A stretch of DNA of 64,000 bases from Punica granatum (taxonomy: Eukaryota > Streptophyta > Magnoliopsida > Myrtales > Lythraceae): NCBI RefSeq assembly GCF_007655135.1, contig NC_045131.1, positions 16,166,001 to 16,230,000 of the forward strand, read 5' to 3'. Below are positions 46,783-57,900 of the stretch, piece after piece. A model generated the notes under the pieces. The model saw only the letters and a program-made list of their open reading frames with translations. It did no database searches and had not been told where the DNA came from. Positions within the stretch are counted from its first letter, which is position 1; each line of letters opens with the position of its first letter. The position numbers and the translations under genes were made by a program.

Positions 46783-49180
46783 TACTAAATCTCTTGTTTG
46801 AGATCCATTCCATGAGAAAAGTCCATGTGTCCCCCTTTTTTTCAATTCTACCCCGTTTCTTCCTCATTTTAAATATTTTCATACGAAGTTTTATCTTTTT
46901 TTGTTTTTATCCCTTCATTTAATTTCTTCTCGCATCCTCCAAAAGAATTTCAAAACTAGTCCTTTAGCCCGCATGTTGCGCGAGTAGTTTTATGTCATTT
47001 TGTATTAAGGAAATAATTTATCGAAATTAAATAAATGAGAATAAAATAATAATATGCAAAAAATTTTAAAAATAATTATGACAATCTACGTAATTTGACT
47101 TGAGATGTACTCGAGGTTCGTGTATAAGATTTAATGCAGTATCGTGAAGGGACACTTCACTATGAGCTAAGGGTTTAGGAAAAACGCTTACATGGGACGA
47201 TATCATAAGTGTAGTTTGAATTAATATATTTAGATTAACATATATTTATATATGTAGCTAACTAAAATAGGTCACATCTTGCAAAAGTGGAGTCAGTATC
47301 ATTTTCATACTCATTTGCTTTATTTTCTATAACATCGTACTCCACAACGTTTTTTTTATATAAAAATAGTGAAAAATGAAAGGAAGAAGTGGGTGTTATT
47401 GGTTTATTAGTTTTTATTATTATTATGATATCTTGGGTATTAACTGAACTCGTCAACTCTTTCTTCTATCTTTGTTTTTATAGCGATAGATAATATAATA
47501 AAATGGGTTAATTTCATTAAATTCAATATAAATTCAAGCATCCATATATTTTAAACTAATAGTGCCAAACTAAAATTTAATTCTAGGGGTTAATTTGGTA
47601 CTTCATATAACAATATAGGTGCTTAACAAAAATAATTATAATATAGTATTGTAATTCGAGAAGTAACGATATAAGCATATAAATAATATACTTACTACTA
47701 ATAATATATTTGTGACTAGAATAATCCTTATAAGATTGTAATAACACTATTTTATAATCAATCTGGGTTGATTCAAGTGGTTTGACGATTATCCTAACTA
47801 ACTAATATGAATAAGTGCTTAAAATAACAATTCTTATATTATTAGATTTTGATCACATGATCAAGAAACAAGTTAAAATTTTCATTTTTAATTATTCATC
47901 GATTATTATCATTACACCCATAAGGAATTAGCTTTATAAGGTTGATTAGACTGTTTGGTCCCGCAACAACGTTACCTAGTAAATATACTGAATCTCTTTT
48001 TTGAGGTCCGTTGCATGAGAAGAGCCCACGTGTCCCCCTCTTTTTCAATTCTCCACATTTCTTCCTCATTTTAAATATTTTTCCTACTAAGTTTTATCTT
48101 TTTCTGTTTTTATCCTCTTCGATTAGTTTCTTTTCAGGTCATTCAAAAGAATTTCAAAACTAGCCCTTCACGTGTTGCGCCGCTTGCGCGGGCAGTATTA
48201 TGTATTTTTTTTAGTAAATATTTTGTAATTTTGTTTTAAAGAAATAATTTATCAAAATTAAATGAATGAGAATAAAACAATGGTACATGAAAATTTTAAA
48301 ATATATTTATGACCATCTATGTAATTTGATTTGAGGTGTACTTGAGGTTCGTGTATAAGCTTTAATGCAATATCTTGAAAAGACACTTTACCATAAGATA
48401 AGGGTTTAGGAAAATGCTTACATGAGACGATATTGTAGGTGTAGTTTGAATTAATATATATGTAGATTAACATATATTTATATATATAGCTAACCAAAAC
48501 AGGTCACCTGTGGAGTTGATATCATTTTCAAACTCGTTTGCTTTATTTGTACAAAATCTTACTCATCAACTTTTTTTGTTATTTACAAAATAGTGAAAAA
48601 TAAAACGAAGAAATGAGTGTTATTGGTCGGTTAGAATTTTTTTATTGTGATATCTTGGGTTCTAAGCGAATTTATCAATTCTTTCTTCTATCTTTTTTTA
48701 TAGCAATAAATAATATAGTAAAATGGGTTAATTTCATTAAATTCAATGATAAATTCAAGCATCCATATATTTTAAACTAATAGTGCCAAATTAAAATTTA
48801 GTTCTAGGGGCTAATTTGGTACTTTATATAACAATATAGGTGGTTAACAGAAACAATGATAGTACAGTATTGCACTTCGAGAAGTAACGATATAAACATA
48901 TAAATAATATACTTACTACAAATAATATATTTGTGACTAGAATAATCCTTATAAGATTGTAGTAACACTACTTCACAATAAATATGGGTTAGTTAAGTGG
49001 TTAGACGATTATTCTAGCTAATCAATTCCATCAATAAGTGCTTAAAATAACAATTTGTATATCATTAGATTTCGATCAAATGGTCAAGAAACAAGTTAAA
49101 ATTTTCATCTATTATTGTCATTATGCCCATAAAGGATGAGCTCTATATGGTTGAGTAGACTATTTGGACCCACAACAGCG
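46783..49180. repeat. Tandem duplication, ~1.2-kb unit
   Basis: Copy 1 (about 46783-47980) and copy 2 (about 47983-49180) begin with aatatact.aatctct and contain the same landmarks about 1,198 bp apart, such as gtgtaatttgaattaatata-like segments, attcaagcatccatatattt and gtgactagaataatccttat. Divergence is moderate (about 10% by eye), with small indels. No coding capacity is seen. Confidence 0.8.
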
Positions 49181-49249
49181 TGCAAGTGTTGAACCTAGTT
49201 TATTTGAAAGTGCAAATCTTGGGGGGCAATTGCACCTCACCCCCTCCTC

Positions 49250-49388
49250 GTAGCTAAGCTAGCTCCCTCTTTGAGTTCGAGTCTTTTGAATGAAGAAAAT
49301 TTATGATTTAGAGAGTTTCATTCTTAGTGGATTAATCCGGCTCGAACTAGATTAGTCGGGACCCACTGAATTTTCGGATGTCAGAGTG
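49250..49388 (+). repeat. SINE-like repeat copy 4
   Basis: Reads tgagttcgagtctttt (B-box-like), then agagagtttcattcttagtg and ggctcgaactagattagtcg. It is the best-preserved copy of the family seen here. Confidence 0.5.
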
Positions 49389-51440
49389 CAAATTAAGAAA
49401 AAATATTACATGTGAAAGCACTTGAATTCATAATCGTGTCCATAGACACTTAACAAACTTTACAAATTGTCATGCATAAGGCAGTGAAGCATGCCCTCAC
49501 CTGGTGACTAAGAGGTTTGAGGTTCGATACTCTGCTGGGATTATCCATGCCTCTTTATTAGATATATTTAAATTTATATTTCATTGAACTGTGTCCGTAA
49601 TCTCCCTTGTAACCGAAAAAACTTCACAAATTGTCATACGAATTTGATCACCATTCGAGAATATAAAACATGACCTTAGAGGCTTCAGAATACAATTGTG
49701 CCCTTCGCTCTCTACTCAATAGTCAAGTTCATGCAAGACATTATTCCAAAAGTGAACGAAATATTTCATGGGCGATGCATAAAAGAAGATGTTGGAGCTC
49801 CCATATGCGCATCCCATCTAATTAAGATGCTTGGTGCCCACTCTCGCCACGATTTTCGTAGCTTTAGACAAGTATTTGGGTTGAAATTTGAAAGTTACTC
49901 ACTAATGCTAGTCGAAGCCATCTCGAATTTCCGCCATGCGCCTCTCGGACATTAGATTTATTTTTTCGCATAGTTCTGTTTATTTTTCTCAGCTCTTCAG
50001 ATAAGCATTGTATTTGAATTATTCGGGACAAGAACCATCTTGCGCAGACACGTATATAGACCACAACTTTATGTCACATTTTGATTACCTTTCTTTGTAT
50101 TATGGTTCCCCGTGTATTTCGAATTCTTTGGTTTCTTCGCACCTTTCCTAATGAATTCCAATTTACTTAGATAAAAAATGCTTAGTGCCCACGTAACAAT
50201 ATAAAAAAATGCTGATTAATGGTCTTGTCGCACTCAAGTTATTCCGATGATAGACCAAAAGAAAACTTTCTCTATTCTTTTTAATATATCTATCAATCTG
50301 TCTATCCATGGTATATTGTAAAGTAAAGCATGGGACCTATAACTATTGAGAAAAAGAATAAGAGGGGCAATCAAACTGACCTCATCCTAACTATAGATTC
50401 ACGTGAGACATTGAGCCTACTCAAGAATGCCCAGATGTTTGATTCCTCTTTAATTATTTGGGATGGACAATTACCAAAGTAAAACTATAACATTCTCCGA
50501 AAATGAGTCTCAATGCAGTGACACACTCAGTCTTTTATGTATGTTACTAAGAGCTCTTGCCCTCGATTCTTATTAATATGGGCCGGCAAGAACAATTTCC
50601 GTTTTCCATCCCCTCTCTCTGATTAGGCCTACGGGCATTATTTGTAAAAGAAAAAAAAAAGATTATTTGATTCCTCTTACACGAGGCATTGCAATTTCAA
50701 CTACAATAAGGATGCTAATTGTGTAGTGAGAGATATGATAATAATAATAAAGAGATATGAGAAGTCCAACTAATGTGATTTAAATGGATCCAAAATTTGG
50801 ATGGCAGAGCGGGCTCTTTGAGTGGCGAATAGAAAAGTGAATCTCTTGTGTTATTGAGATGAATTTAATTATATAATCTATTATTAAAAAATAATATGTA
50901 AATTTTGTTAGTAGGTTAAGAGTTTATGAGGGGCAAATGCCTCCCTCAAGCCCCTCCGATTGATTCAACAAAAAGAGATTTAATAGGAAGGTCATCCAAC
51001 TCAAGATCATAATAAATGACAAAAGAAAGTCTTCAAACTCTAAAGTGACCCTTGCGATTCCAAGAAAAGGAAGAGGTCTTCTTTGGCATCAAAAGCCATC
51101 GCTTTGACCAAGCCAGATTCATGCATTGCATTGCAACTTCCTTTTGAGAAGCTTCTGGACCCTCTTCAACACGTGCAATTTCCTCCACCTAGCTAATCAC
51201 AGCCCACCACGTGGCTCTTCCTTAGCCCCAAACTGTTAGCCAAACTAAATTCCCCTCTAGCAAACAAGAAATTATTTGATTGAGTGGTAAGTAATATCAA
51301 CCCATAAGGTAAAGAGTACATATTAGAATTCGAAAAGTGTACTTATTGAGAAAGTAATTAAGTAATCTTAAGTGTTCGGTTTCTCAAAATTACGAGAATA
51401 ATGTATCTCAGAATTTCTATTTTACTAAAAAAAATTCCCA
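49389..51440. other. Intergenic DNA upstream of the ERF gene
   Basis: No gene was recognised. A short frame of 85 codons at 49698-49955 matches no family I know. A possible tRNA-like piece with gaggttcgatactctg lies at 49505-49545. CACGTG-type motifs, as in acacgtgcaa and ccacgtgg, occur at about 51170-51214 and could be G-box-like sites. Confidence 0.4.
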
Positions 51441-51444
51441 ATAA

Positions 51445-51447
<3 letters not shown>

Positions 51448-51476
<29 letters not shown>

Positions 51477-51584
51477 GGATATGTGCTAGTATTGTGGGTT
51501 TTTATATTAATAGATCAACGCCTGCTGCTTATCATATTTTTTGCGCAGCCATGAAAAATATATAGACGGCCGAAATAGCCAACA
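51448..51584 (+). promoter_or_regulatory. ERF promoter and leader with small upstream frame
   Basis: An (AT)n run at 51451-51476 can serve as TATA region about 110-130 bp before the start codon. A 4-codon upstream open frame (ATG at 51551, TAG at 51563-51565) lies 20 bp before the main ATG and could lower translation if the transcript starts before it. Confidence 0.4.
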
Positions 51585-51977
51585 ATGGAAGGCGACCCGA
51601 AAGGCAGCTCCAAGGACAAACCCATGGAGAAGGACTCACAGGAAGTCCGTTACCGAGGCGTCCGCAAGCGGCCCTGGGGTAAGTTTGCGGCGGAGATTCG
51701 GGACTCAGCCAGACAGGGGGCCCGTGTTTGGCTCGGGACTTTCAACACTGCCGAGGAGGCTGCCAGAGCTTATGATCGGGCTGCCTATGCAATGAGGGGG
51801 CACATGGCAATCCTCAACTTCCCCGAGGAATACCCATCTGCGGGTACTGGTGAGTCTGCCGGGGCTTCCTCATCTTCAGTTGATCGTGGGAAACAAGTGT
51901 TCGAATTCGAGTACTATGATGATAAGTTGTTGGAGGAACTTCTGGAGAGTGAAGAAAAGAAAAACAACAAAAAATGA
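51585..51977 (+). CDS. ERF96-like: Small AP2/ERF transcription factor, ERF95/96/98-like (group IXc)
   Basis: Intact intronless frame of 130 aa; the small group IX members of Arabidopsis are of the same size (about 130-140 aa). The AP2/ERF domain spans residues 23-80 ([18 protein letters not shown], then [24 protein letters not shown]), with the Ala and Asp positions that mark the ERF rather than DREB subgroup. Residues 105-121 ([17 protein letters not shown]) form an EDLL-type acidic activation motif. The C-terminus is Lys/Asn-rich. Such factors bind GCC-box promoters in the nucleus and activate jasmonate/ethylene-dependent defence genes (family knowledge). The start at 51585 has a favourable context (aacaATGG) and precedes the whole domain. 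It might be ERF95, 96, 97 or 98-like; orthology is not decided here. Confidence 0.92.
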   Translation: MEGDPKGSSKDKPMEKDSQEVRYRGVRKRPWGKFAAEIRDSARQGARVWLGTFNTAEEAARAYDRAAYAMRGHMAILNFPEEYPSAGTGESAGASSSSVDRGKQVFEFEYYDDKLLEELLESEEKKNNKK

Positions 51978-54423
51978 TAGAGGGAAAGTTCAATGTCTCA
52001 TCTTCTTGTTCATGGTTTTTTTTTTTTCGAGTTTTTGGTTATAAGGGAATACCGAACTCGAGAAGTTCCCTCTCTCACTTTATCCGAAAGAACAAGGGAA
52101 AAACCCTTACAAAACCGAACCTTCATCTACTACTTATGTTGTAGTTATGCTGATCTGGTGACAATTCTTCAGGAGTACTGTAATTGCACCAGCAAATGGG
52201 TGAAAAACTGTATTATGTTTCTAGTAAGGTTTGAATGGTAAAGTCTCATCCTATGTGGCCTTCGTCCATAAAGTTTATAAGTAGCAGTATGATCTACTGA
52301 AGAAGTCTAATAGTAGTAGAAAATATATGATACGTACGAGTGGGTACCATACAGAACTCAAGGTTCTACAATCAACTTCAGTGTAGTTGGAAACAATCCA
52401 ATATTGTACTCCGTATATTGTATCCCCAACCGTTCCAAGTTCAAGCCGCATTGGCCAATTAAGGTTTAAAGCTCTCGCAACTATGGAGTTTCTCCTTTCA
52501 CAGGAGTCGAACAACAGGTGTTAAACCGCTTGAAACAACATGTGCATTGGTGTTTTAGATTTAGAAGTTGTAGGTATTGGTCCGGCTATATGCATTAGCT
52601 TGACATAAGTCCGTAATATAATAAGTCTTTTTTTTTTGGTAAAAACATGAGGCATCCACAATCCTATTGACCAATATCTGTTCGGATGTCGACTAGGCCT
52701 TGGCAACGAGATGCTTCCAGTACGTTTCAAAAAACGGTACTGCAAGTAAAGTTCTTAGATAGGAGCTGATATTTTATTTGATTTTCAAGTTAATTATGGA
52801 GAATGGAAGATAACTAATTCACCAAAAAAATATGACATATACGAACGAAAATATGTAACATCAAAAAATAAGCTGTTGGAACTGATAAATCCGTACCAAC
52901 ATATTTATGTATTACTAGTGTACTTTTTTTAAAAACAAAAATGGACCTTTAGCATACTTAGAAGTATATATTGATCTCTATTGGAATAGATTTTCGAGCT
53001 ATATCAACAAGCCAAAATTGATAGAAGCGGCCTTTATCAATGGGAATTTCTCCGACTGAAGGTATAGCCTGAAAAGGCCACCAAAAAAATAAAAGTATAG
53101 CCTTAAGTTAGTCTACACCAACAGAATTTTTACTTTTCCTAGCAATATTTTTTTGTTGGTAAACATTTTTTTTTATTTGTGATTGGTTATAAGATTGTAC
53201 TTTTAAATTTGCAATTCATCAATATTATAGTGCATTTGCAAGTAAGATCTAACTCCTTCCAAAATTTTCTTATAAGTGGCCTCACCAAGGTTACATGTGT
53301 GCAATGAGAGATTTGAACTTATGACCTGTGGATTACTTACGAACCTTAGTTTAAAAGCTTTGAGAACAAACTAGGCTCTTGAATTGAGTAGAGGAAGGAA
53401 ACGTTAGCACATGGAACAAACTTATCTTGGTTTCAGGTGAAAGTATTACGCGTTAATATTACAAACCGAGGATAGTGTTCATCACGTTCCCGTGAATTTG
53501 ACTTTTACCATGATTATATTTTGAACTTCCAACAAGTGATGAGCCCTCTCCTAAGAAAATAAAGTTTTACCATGATTATGCTCCTTAAGCAGTGTCCTTA
53601 GGATAGGCACTTGTTGGGGGAAAACCTAGTACCTAGTTGTAGAAATTAAAGCTTGTTATGGCGACCTCCCTGGTGTTATTCTATGTTATCATCATTAATT
53701 CTGAACTTTTATGTATCCACGGGGTGTTGAATTTCAAGCTGGAGTGAAGGCAAGTTACAGTAATTGAATAAAAGTTCAAGTTTCAGTGTTGCAGGAGATG
53801 TGGTTTTAGACCTTTTCTGTCCCTTTCATCCAATATGGGATCAGGTAGTAGAGGTGGCGTGACGTTTCTCTTGAATTATATATATATATGTGTGTGTGTG
53901 TGTGTATTTTTTTTCCATACGAGTAGGACCTTCATCTGTCATCTTTCCTATGACTGGTGACTTTCATGGTTTGGCATCTCAAACTTTACCATTTGGATCT
54001 TATTGTCTTACGATTTGTATTTTTGAGGTATTACTCATTTTCTAGAGTATAGGTTTTCAAAAAAAAAAGATTTTTATTTGAAAATCGAAAAAGTATTTTA
54101 TTTTTAAGAAACTTTTAATCTTTATCAATAATTATTAATATAATAATTAATTGTTCATGATTTGATGGAGAAAAAGACATTAAAAAATCCAGAGAATTTA
54201 CAAAGCATGAGATACATATATTAAAATAAATGGCTATCTGAAAAGTTCAAGTACCTTAAGGAGGAGCTGAGGATTTGTCTCAGAAGTTATTGTGGTGCTT
54301 CTTAGTTAAGTTCTGCTTCGGGTTTTATATATCAGATGCACGCTTGCGCCTTGCGCGGATGTTGAAAAAAATGAAGAAAGCTTAATTGATTCGACATTTA
54401 TGGAGGCACTTTCCAATTTATTT
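51978..54423. other. ERF 3' flank and intergenic DNA
   Basis: No gene was recognised. It includes a SINE-like copy (52395-52552), a TA/TG microsatellite at 53876-53906 and AT-rich stretches. Confidence 0.5.
52395..52552 (-). repeat. SINE-like repeat copy 5
   Basis: The minus strand has tgttcgactcctgtg (B-box-like), then gagagctttaaaccttaatt and cggcttgaacttgg, in the same order as the other copies but more diverged. Confidence 0.4.
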
Positions 54424-54882
54424 AGATATGCTAGTCGTTAGGAGCTCCAACTTACTCGCACAAGCTTTTGCCCATGACAACATTGCGTTGTCCCAGATAT
54501 GCTAGTCATTGGACGCCCTAATTCATTCACACGCCTTCGGTGTGCTGACCAGATTTGCTAGCCGATGGATGCATCAATCTTTGCTTCTGATGATGCCATG
54601 TTGTCCTAGAGATGCTAGTCATTGTTCGCACAAGCATTTGCCCCTGATAACATTGCGTTGTCCGAGATATGCCAGTCGTTAGATGCTCCAACTTATTCGC
54701 ACTCCTTCGGTGTTGCACTGTCCCAGATATGCTAGCCGTGGATGCATCAGATATTCGCTTCTGATGACGCTGCGCTGTTCCATATATGCTAGTCGTTGGT
54801 TACACAAGCTTTCCCTCCCGACAACATTGCACTGCCTCAAATAAGCTAGTCGTCATGCGTCGCAACTTATTCGCACACCATT
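54424..54882. repeat. ~57-bp minisatellite with three-unit higher-order repeat
   Basis: Eight monomers begin with agatatgctagtcgtt or variants at 54424, 54495, 54551, 54609, 54665, 54725, 54783 and 54840. The second halves rotate among three types: caagctttgcccctgacaac (units 1, 4, 7), ctccaacttattcgcac (units 2, 5, 8) and gatgcatca..cttctgatg (units 3, 6). The higher-order period is thus about 170-185 bp. No coding frame runs through it. Confidence 0.85.
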
Positions 54883-54889
54883 AACTCGG

Positions 54890-56680
54890 TGAAAACCAAG
54901 TTAAAGGATCATTATTTGAGCTATATTCAAATGCTAGGACTTAAAGTTAGTAGTTTTTTTATTATTTACTTTTACTTGGTTTTAGGTTTAATTAGTCTTT
55001 CGTAGGTTATGGAATTTTTATCTTTCCTAGTTGGTTTTCGAGTTTTTCATGGATTTCGTGCTATTGATGTCGAGCTTAATTGCTCAGGGTTGATTAGGAG
55101 CAAGAAAGGGCTTTAAAGGTCGTGATCGAGACTTGGAAAGCATCAAATGAGCTAAGGAGAACTCTCAGTAGCTTTGTGCTGCGACGGACTTTCATCCGTG
55201 TCACGACACTTTACATGTGAAGGCGCAAATTCGAATCTGTAAAAGTGTGTTGCAGCACATTTTCGACTGTGTCGAAACACAATTTTCTGCTCGTGTTGTT
55301 TGAAGATTTTGTACATCCTCAATTTTTTTGGGCGGTTTTCGTGTCTTGGAGATATCTTAAGAAGATATTTTGTGGTGGGAAAAAAAAAAGGCCAAGTCGA
55401 GAAGATAATATATTTTAGGGATGGCGTTTATTTCAAATTAGGAAATTAAATGTAGATTCATAGGAAGTTAGAGTTGGAGATTTTGGGAGGATATTTTGGA
55501 AATTTAATTTGGGAATATTCAGTGACAAAGGGGTTGCTGAACGTGACTAGACATCAGAGAGAAGGAGGCATATACTTGGGTGAAGAAAGTGGAGGATTTC
55601 GAAGACAACTTGAGCTCGAGACCGGTAGAGTTTCTTTTATCTTTTCCTTTTTCTTTCATTATTCAATCTTCTTTATACTCTTGGATGATGAATATGATTG
55701 TTATGAGCTAAATCTATTTTGTCTAGGGTTACAATGGAACCTAGAGTTTATTTTTAATTCATGATATTGCTTCTTTGCTATTCGATTGATCGATGTTGTT
55801 CATTTTATTCTGTTCTTAATTCGATTTGATTGCTTGATCAACAATTATATCAATATAGCAATTTAGATGAACTCGAAAGACGGATTTTAAGTTTAGGTTC
55901 GGAATAAAATAATCTAAAATTAATTCATGTTGGAAAACATAATTAATCATCGAGAAGATTAAGAATAATCTAATCACCTTAAGTAGCCGATTAGGGTTCG
56001 ATCTTAATGGGTTCCCAATAGTCAATTGCCCAGGAATAGCGTATCCGATTCGATACATGCGGGTACGGTCTTGCAGCTATTGAAAGAAGTGAAAGAATAT
56101 ATTAAATCCTAGGTTAACAATAAGAGAAATAAGTATTCAGATTAGAAATAGCCCTAGGGGAAATTATATGCTATAGGTGTTTAATCATCATCAAATTTTC
56201 ATAATTTGTTAATTTTCTGCATAAATTTAGTTTTAACCAACTCTTGTGACAATCAATTATTTTGATAAAAACCGACGGTTCGAATTCTAATAATTAGCAA
56301 AAGTCTATATCTATCCTCGTGGAAACCATACTCATACTAATCATTATTTACTACTTGATGAGTATGAATTGGAAGAAGTTGGACAAAGAAGAACCAAGCT
56401 TGGCTATAACACAGATACGTTTTGTCTTCGATCCGCCACTATACGGATGTTGGTTCAAAGAGAGGCAGTTGTTTGTACCCTTTTTTGGTCTAAACTAGGT
56501 AATGGTCCATGGCACAGATTAAGAAAGGATCCCACAGAAAAGCTTGTAGAAGAATAACTCTGGACAACATGCTTAGAAGGGGATCAGAATTCAAGTGAAC
56601 GCCACGAGATCGTACATTGTCCATTCAATGCACTGTTAGTTCTGGGGGGTCATTTCCGAGTCAGCTACTTTCTGTCACCG
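54890..56680. other. Possible decayed retrotransposon LTR/UTR region
   Basis: Unusual phrases such as tgctgcgacggactttcatc and gaaaccatactcatactaat, gatgatgaatatgattgtta near 55684 and a TG/CA-bounded feel resemble 5' parts of non-autonomous plant LTR elements. I found no repeat pair or protein domain, so this is only a suggestion. A 96-codon frame at 55474-55764 is not recognisable. Confidence 0.25.
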
Positions 56681-56684
56681 GTTT

Positions 56685-57900
56685 TACCGAGAAACTATTA
56701 CATAGATTTAGATCAACATCTGAGAAATAGACTAATCTAATAAGAGAATTATAGGTGTTATTATGTTAGAAGACGGTTCACTCATTATTTTAAAAATAGC
56801 TCGAATCTTCATAACTTCGAAATTTGCCCCCATTCACTCTCTCTTCTCCATGTCCTTCCTGCAGTTGTCAACCACAATCACATGCCCATCCCCCGCCACT
56901 CACTCTCCATCCCCTCATCACTCTCTCTCCTTCATCTCAGCTCCTGACCGCCATCACATGCCCCTCCCCCCATCAAGCTCCCTTCCCTCGGCCACCTATC
57001 CCGAATTTATCTGAGACTCGAGGTTCTTTCGACCTCAAGCTTTGAGCTTTCCTCGCCGGAGGGAACCAAGGTCGGAGGGAGCCTGAGCTTGTAGTGAATT
57101 TGAGGATTGAACCCCTTTTTAGTGGCAAAGTAGAGAGGAGATAAGTGTGCTTTCGGAACACATGGAGTTCAAGAGGAGAGGGGTGTGATGTTATGTCTGT
57201 GTGAGTTGATGGTGGATGGCGAAAACAAAGACGACAACAATTCTTGATTTTAAAATTAAATTAGACAAGTTCATTTAATCAGAATATAAGAAAATAAAAG
57301 AATATGAAATTTGCAGAAAAAATTGGAATCTGCAAAAAAACTTTGTGCGATAATTCAAGCTTTACATGACAGTTTCTTCAATTTCTCCCCTTCCCTTTTT
57401 TGGGTAATTAATTTATAGACAAGTTTGTATTTTGGAGCTTCTTATTTCAGCAAGAGGGGTTTTGTTCTGGAGCTTTGACAACGGCCACGACAATCTACAG
57501 AAACCTTCGGGCCTTGACTCTCCCAAATTAGCTCTAGAATTCAAGAATAAGTTCAGCCTTCATATCCTATAAACTGTTCCTAGACAATGCAAAGCTCAAG
57601 ATCGGAGGAACCTTGAGTCCAAGATACGTTCAGGATAGATGGTGGAGGGAAGGGAGTCTGATGGGGGGAGGGGCATGTGATGGCAGGTCGGCGACCGCAA
57701 GAAGGAGATGAATGAGAGAAGAGATGGAGGAGAGAGAATGAGTGGGGGTAAATTTTCGAAGTTGAGAATATTTACGCTCTTTCTCAAATAGTGGGTGAGC
57801 CATCTTCTGATATTATAATATGTGTAATCTTCTTTTTGGTTTAGTTCATATCTGACATGATCTAAGTCTATGTAATAATTTATCAGTTTTACCACTTTTA
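56685..57900. mobile_element. Long inverted-repeat element 2
   Basis: The left arm (56685-57047) and right arm (57588-57900) are reverse complements. Shared phrases include attacatagatttagatcaac, catcacatgcccctcccccc and ctcccttccctc. The left arm is ~50 bp longer because an atcacatgccc block is duplicated. The 540-bp loop is non-coding. A fold-back or non-autonomous DNA transposon is likely. No target duplication was identified. Confidence 0.6.

Noticed and set aside
49505..49545. tRNA gene (gaggttcgatactctg)
   Set aside because: B-box-like only; no matching acceptor or anticodon stems.
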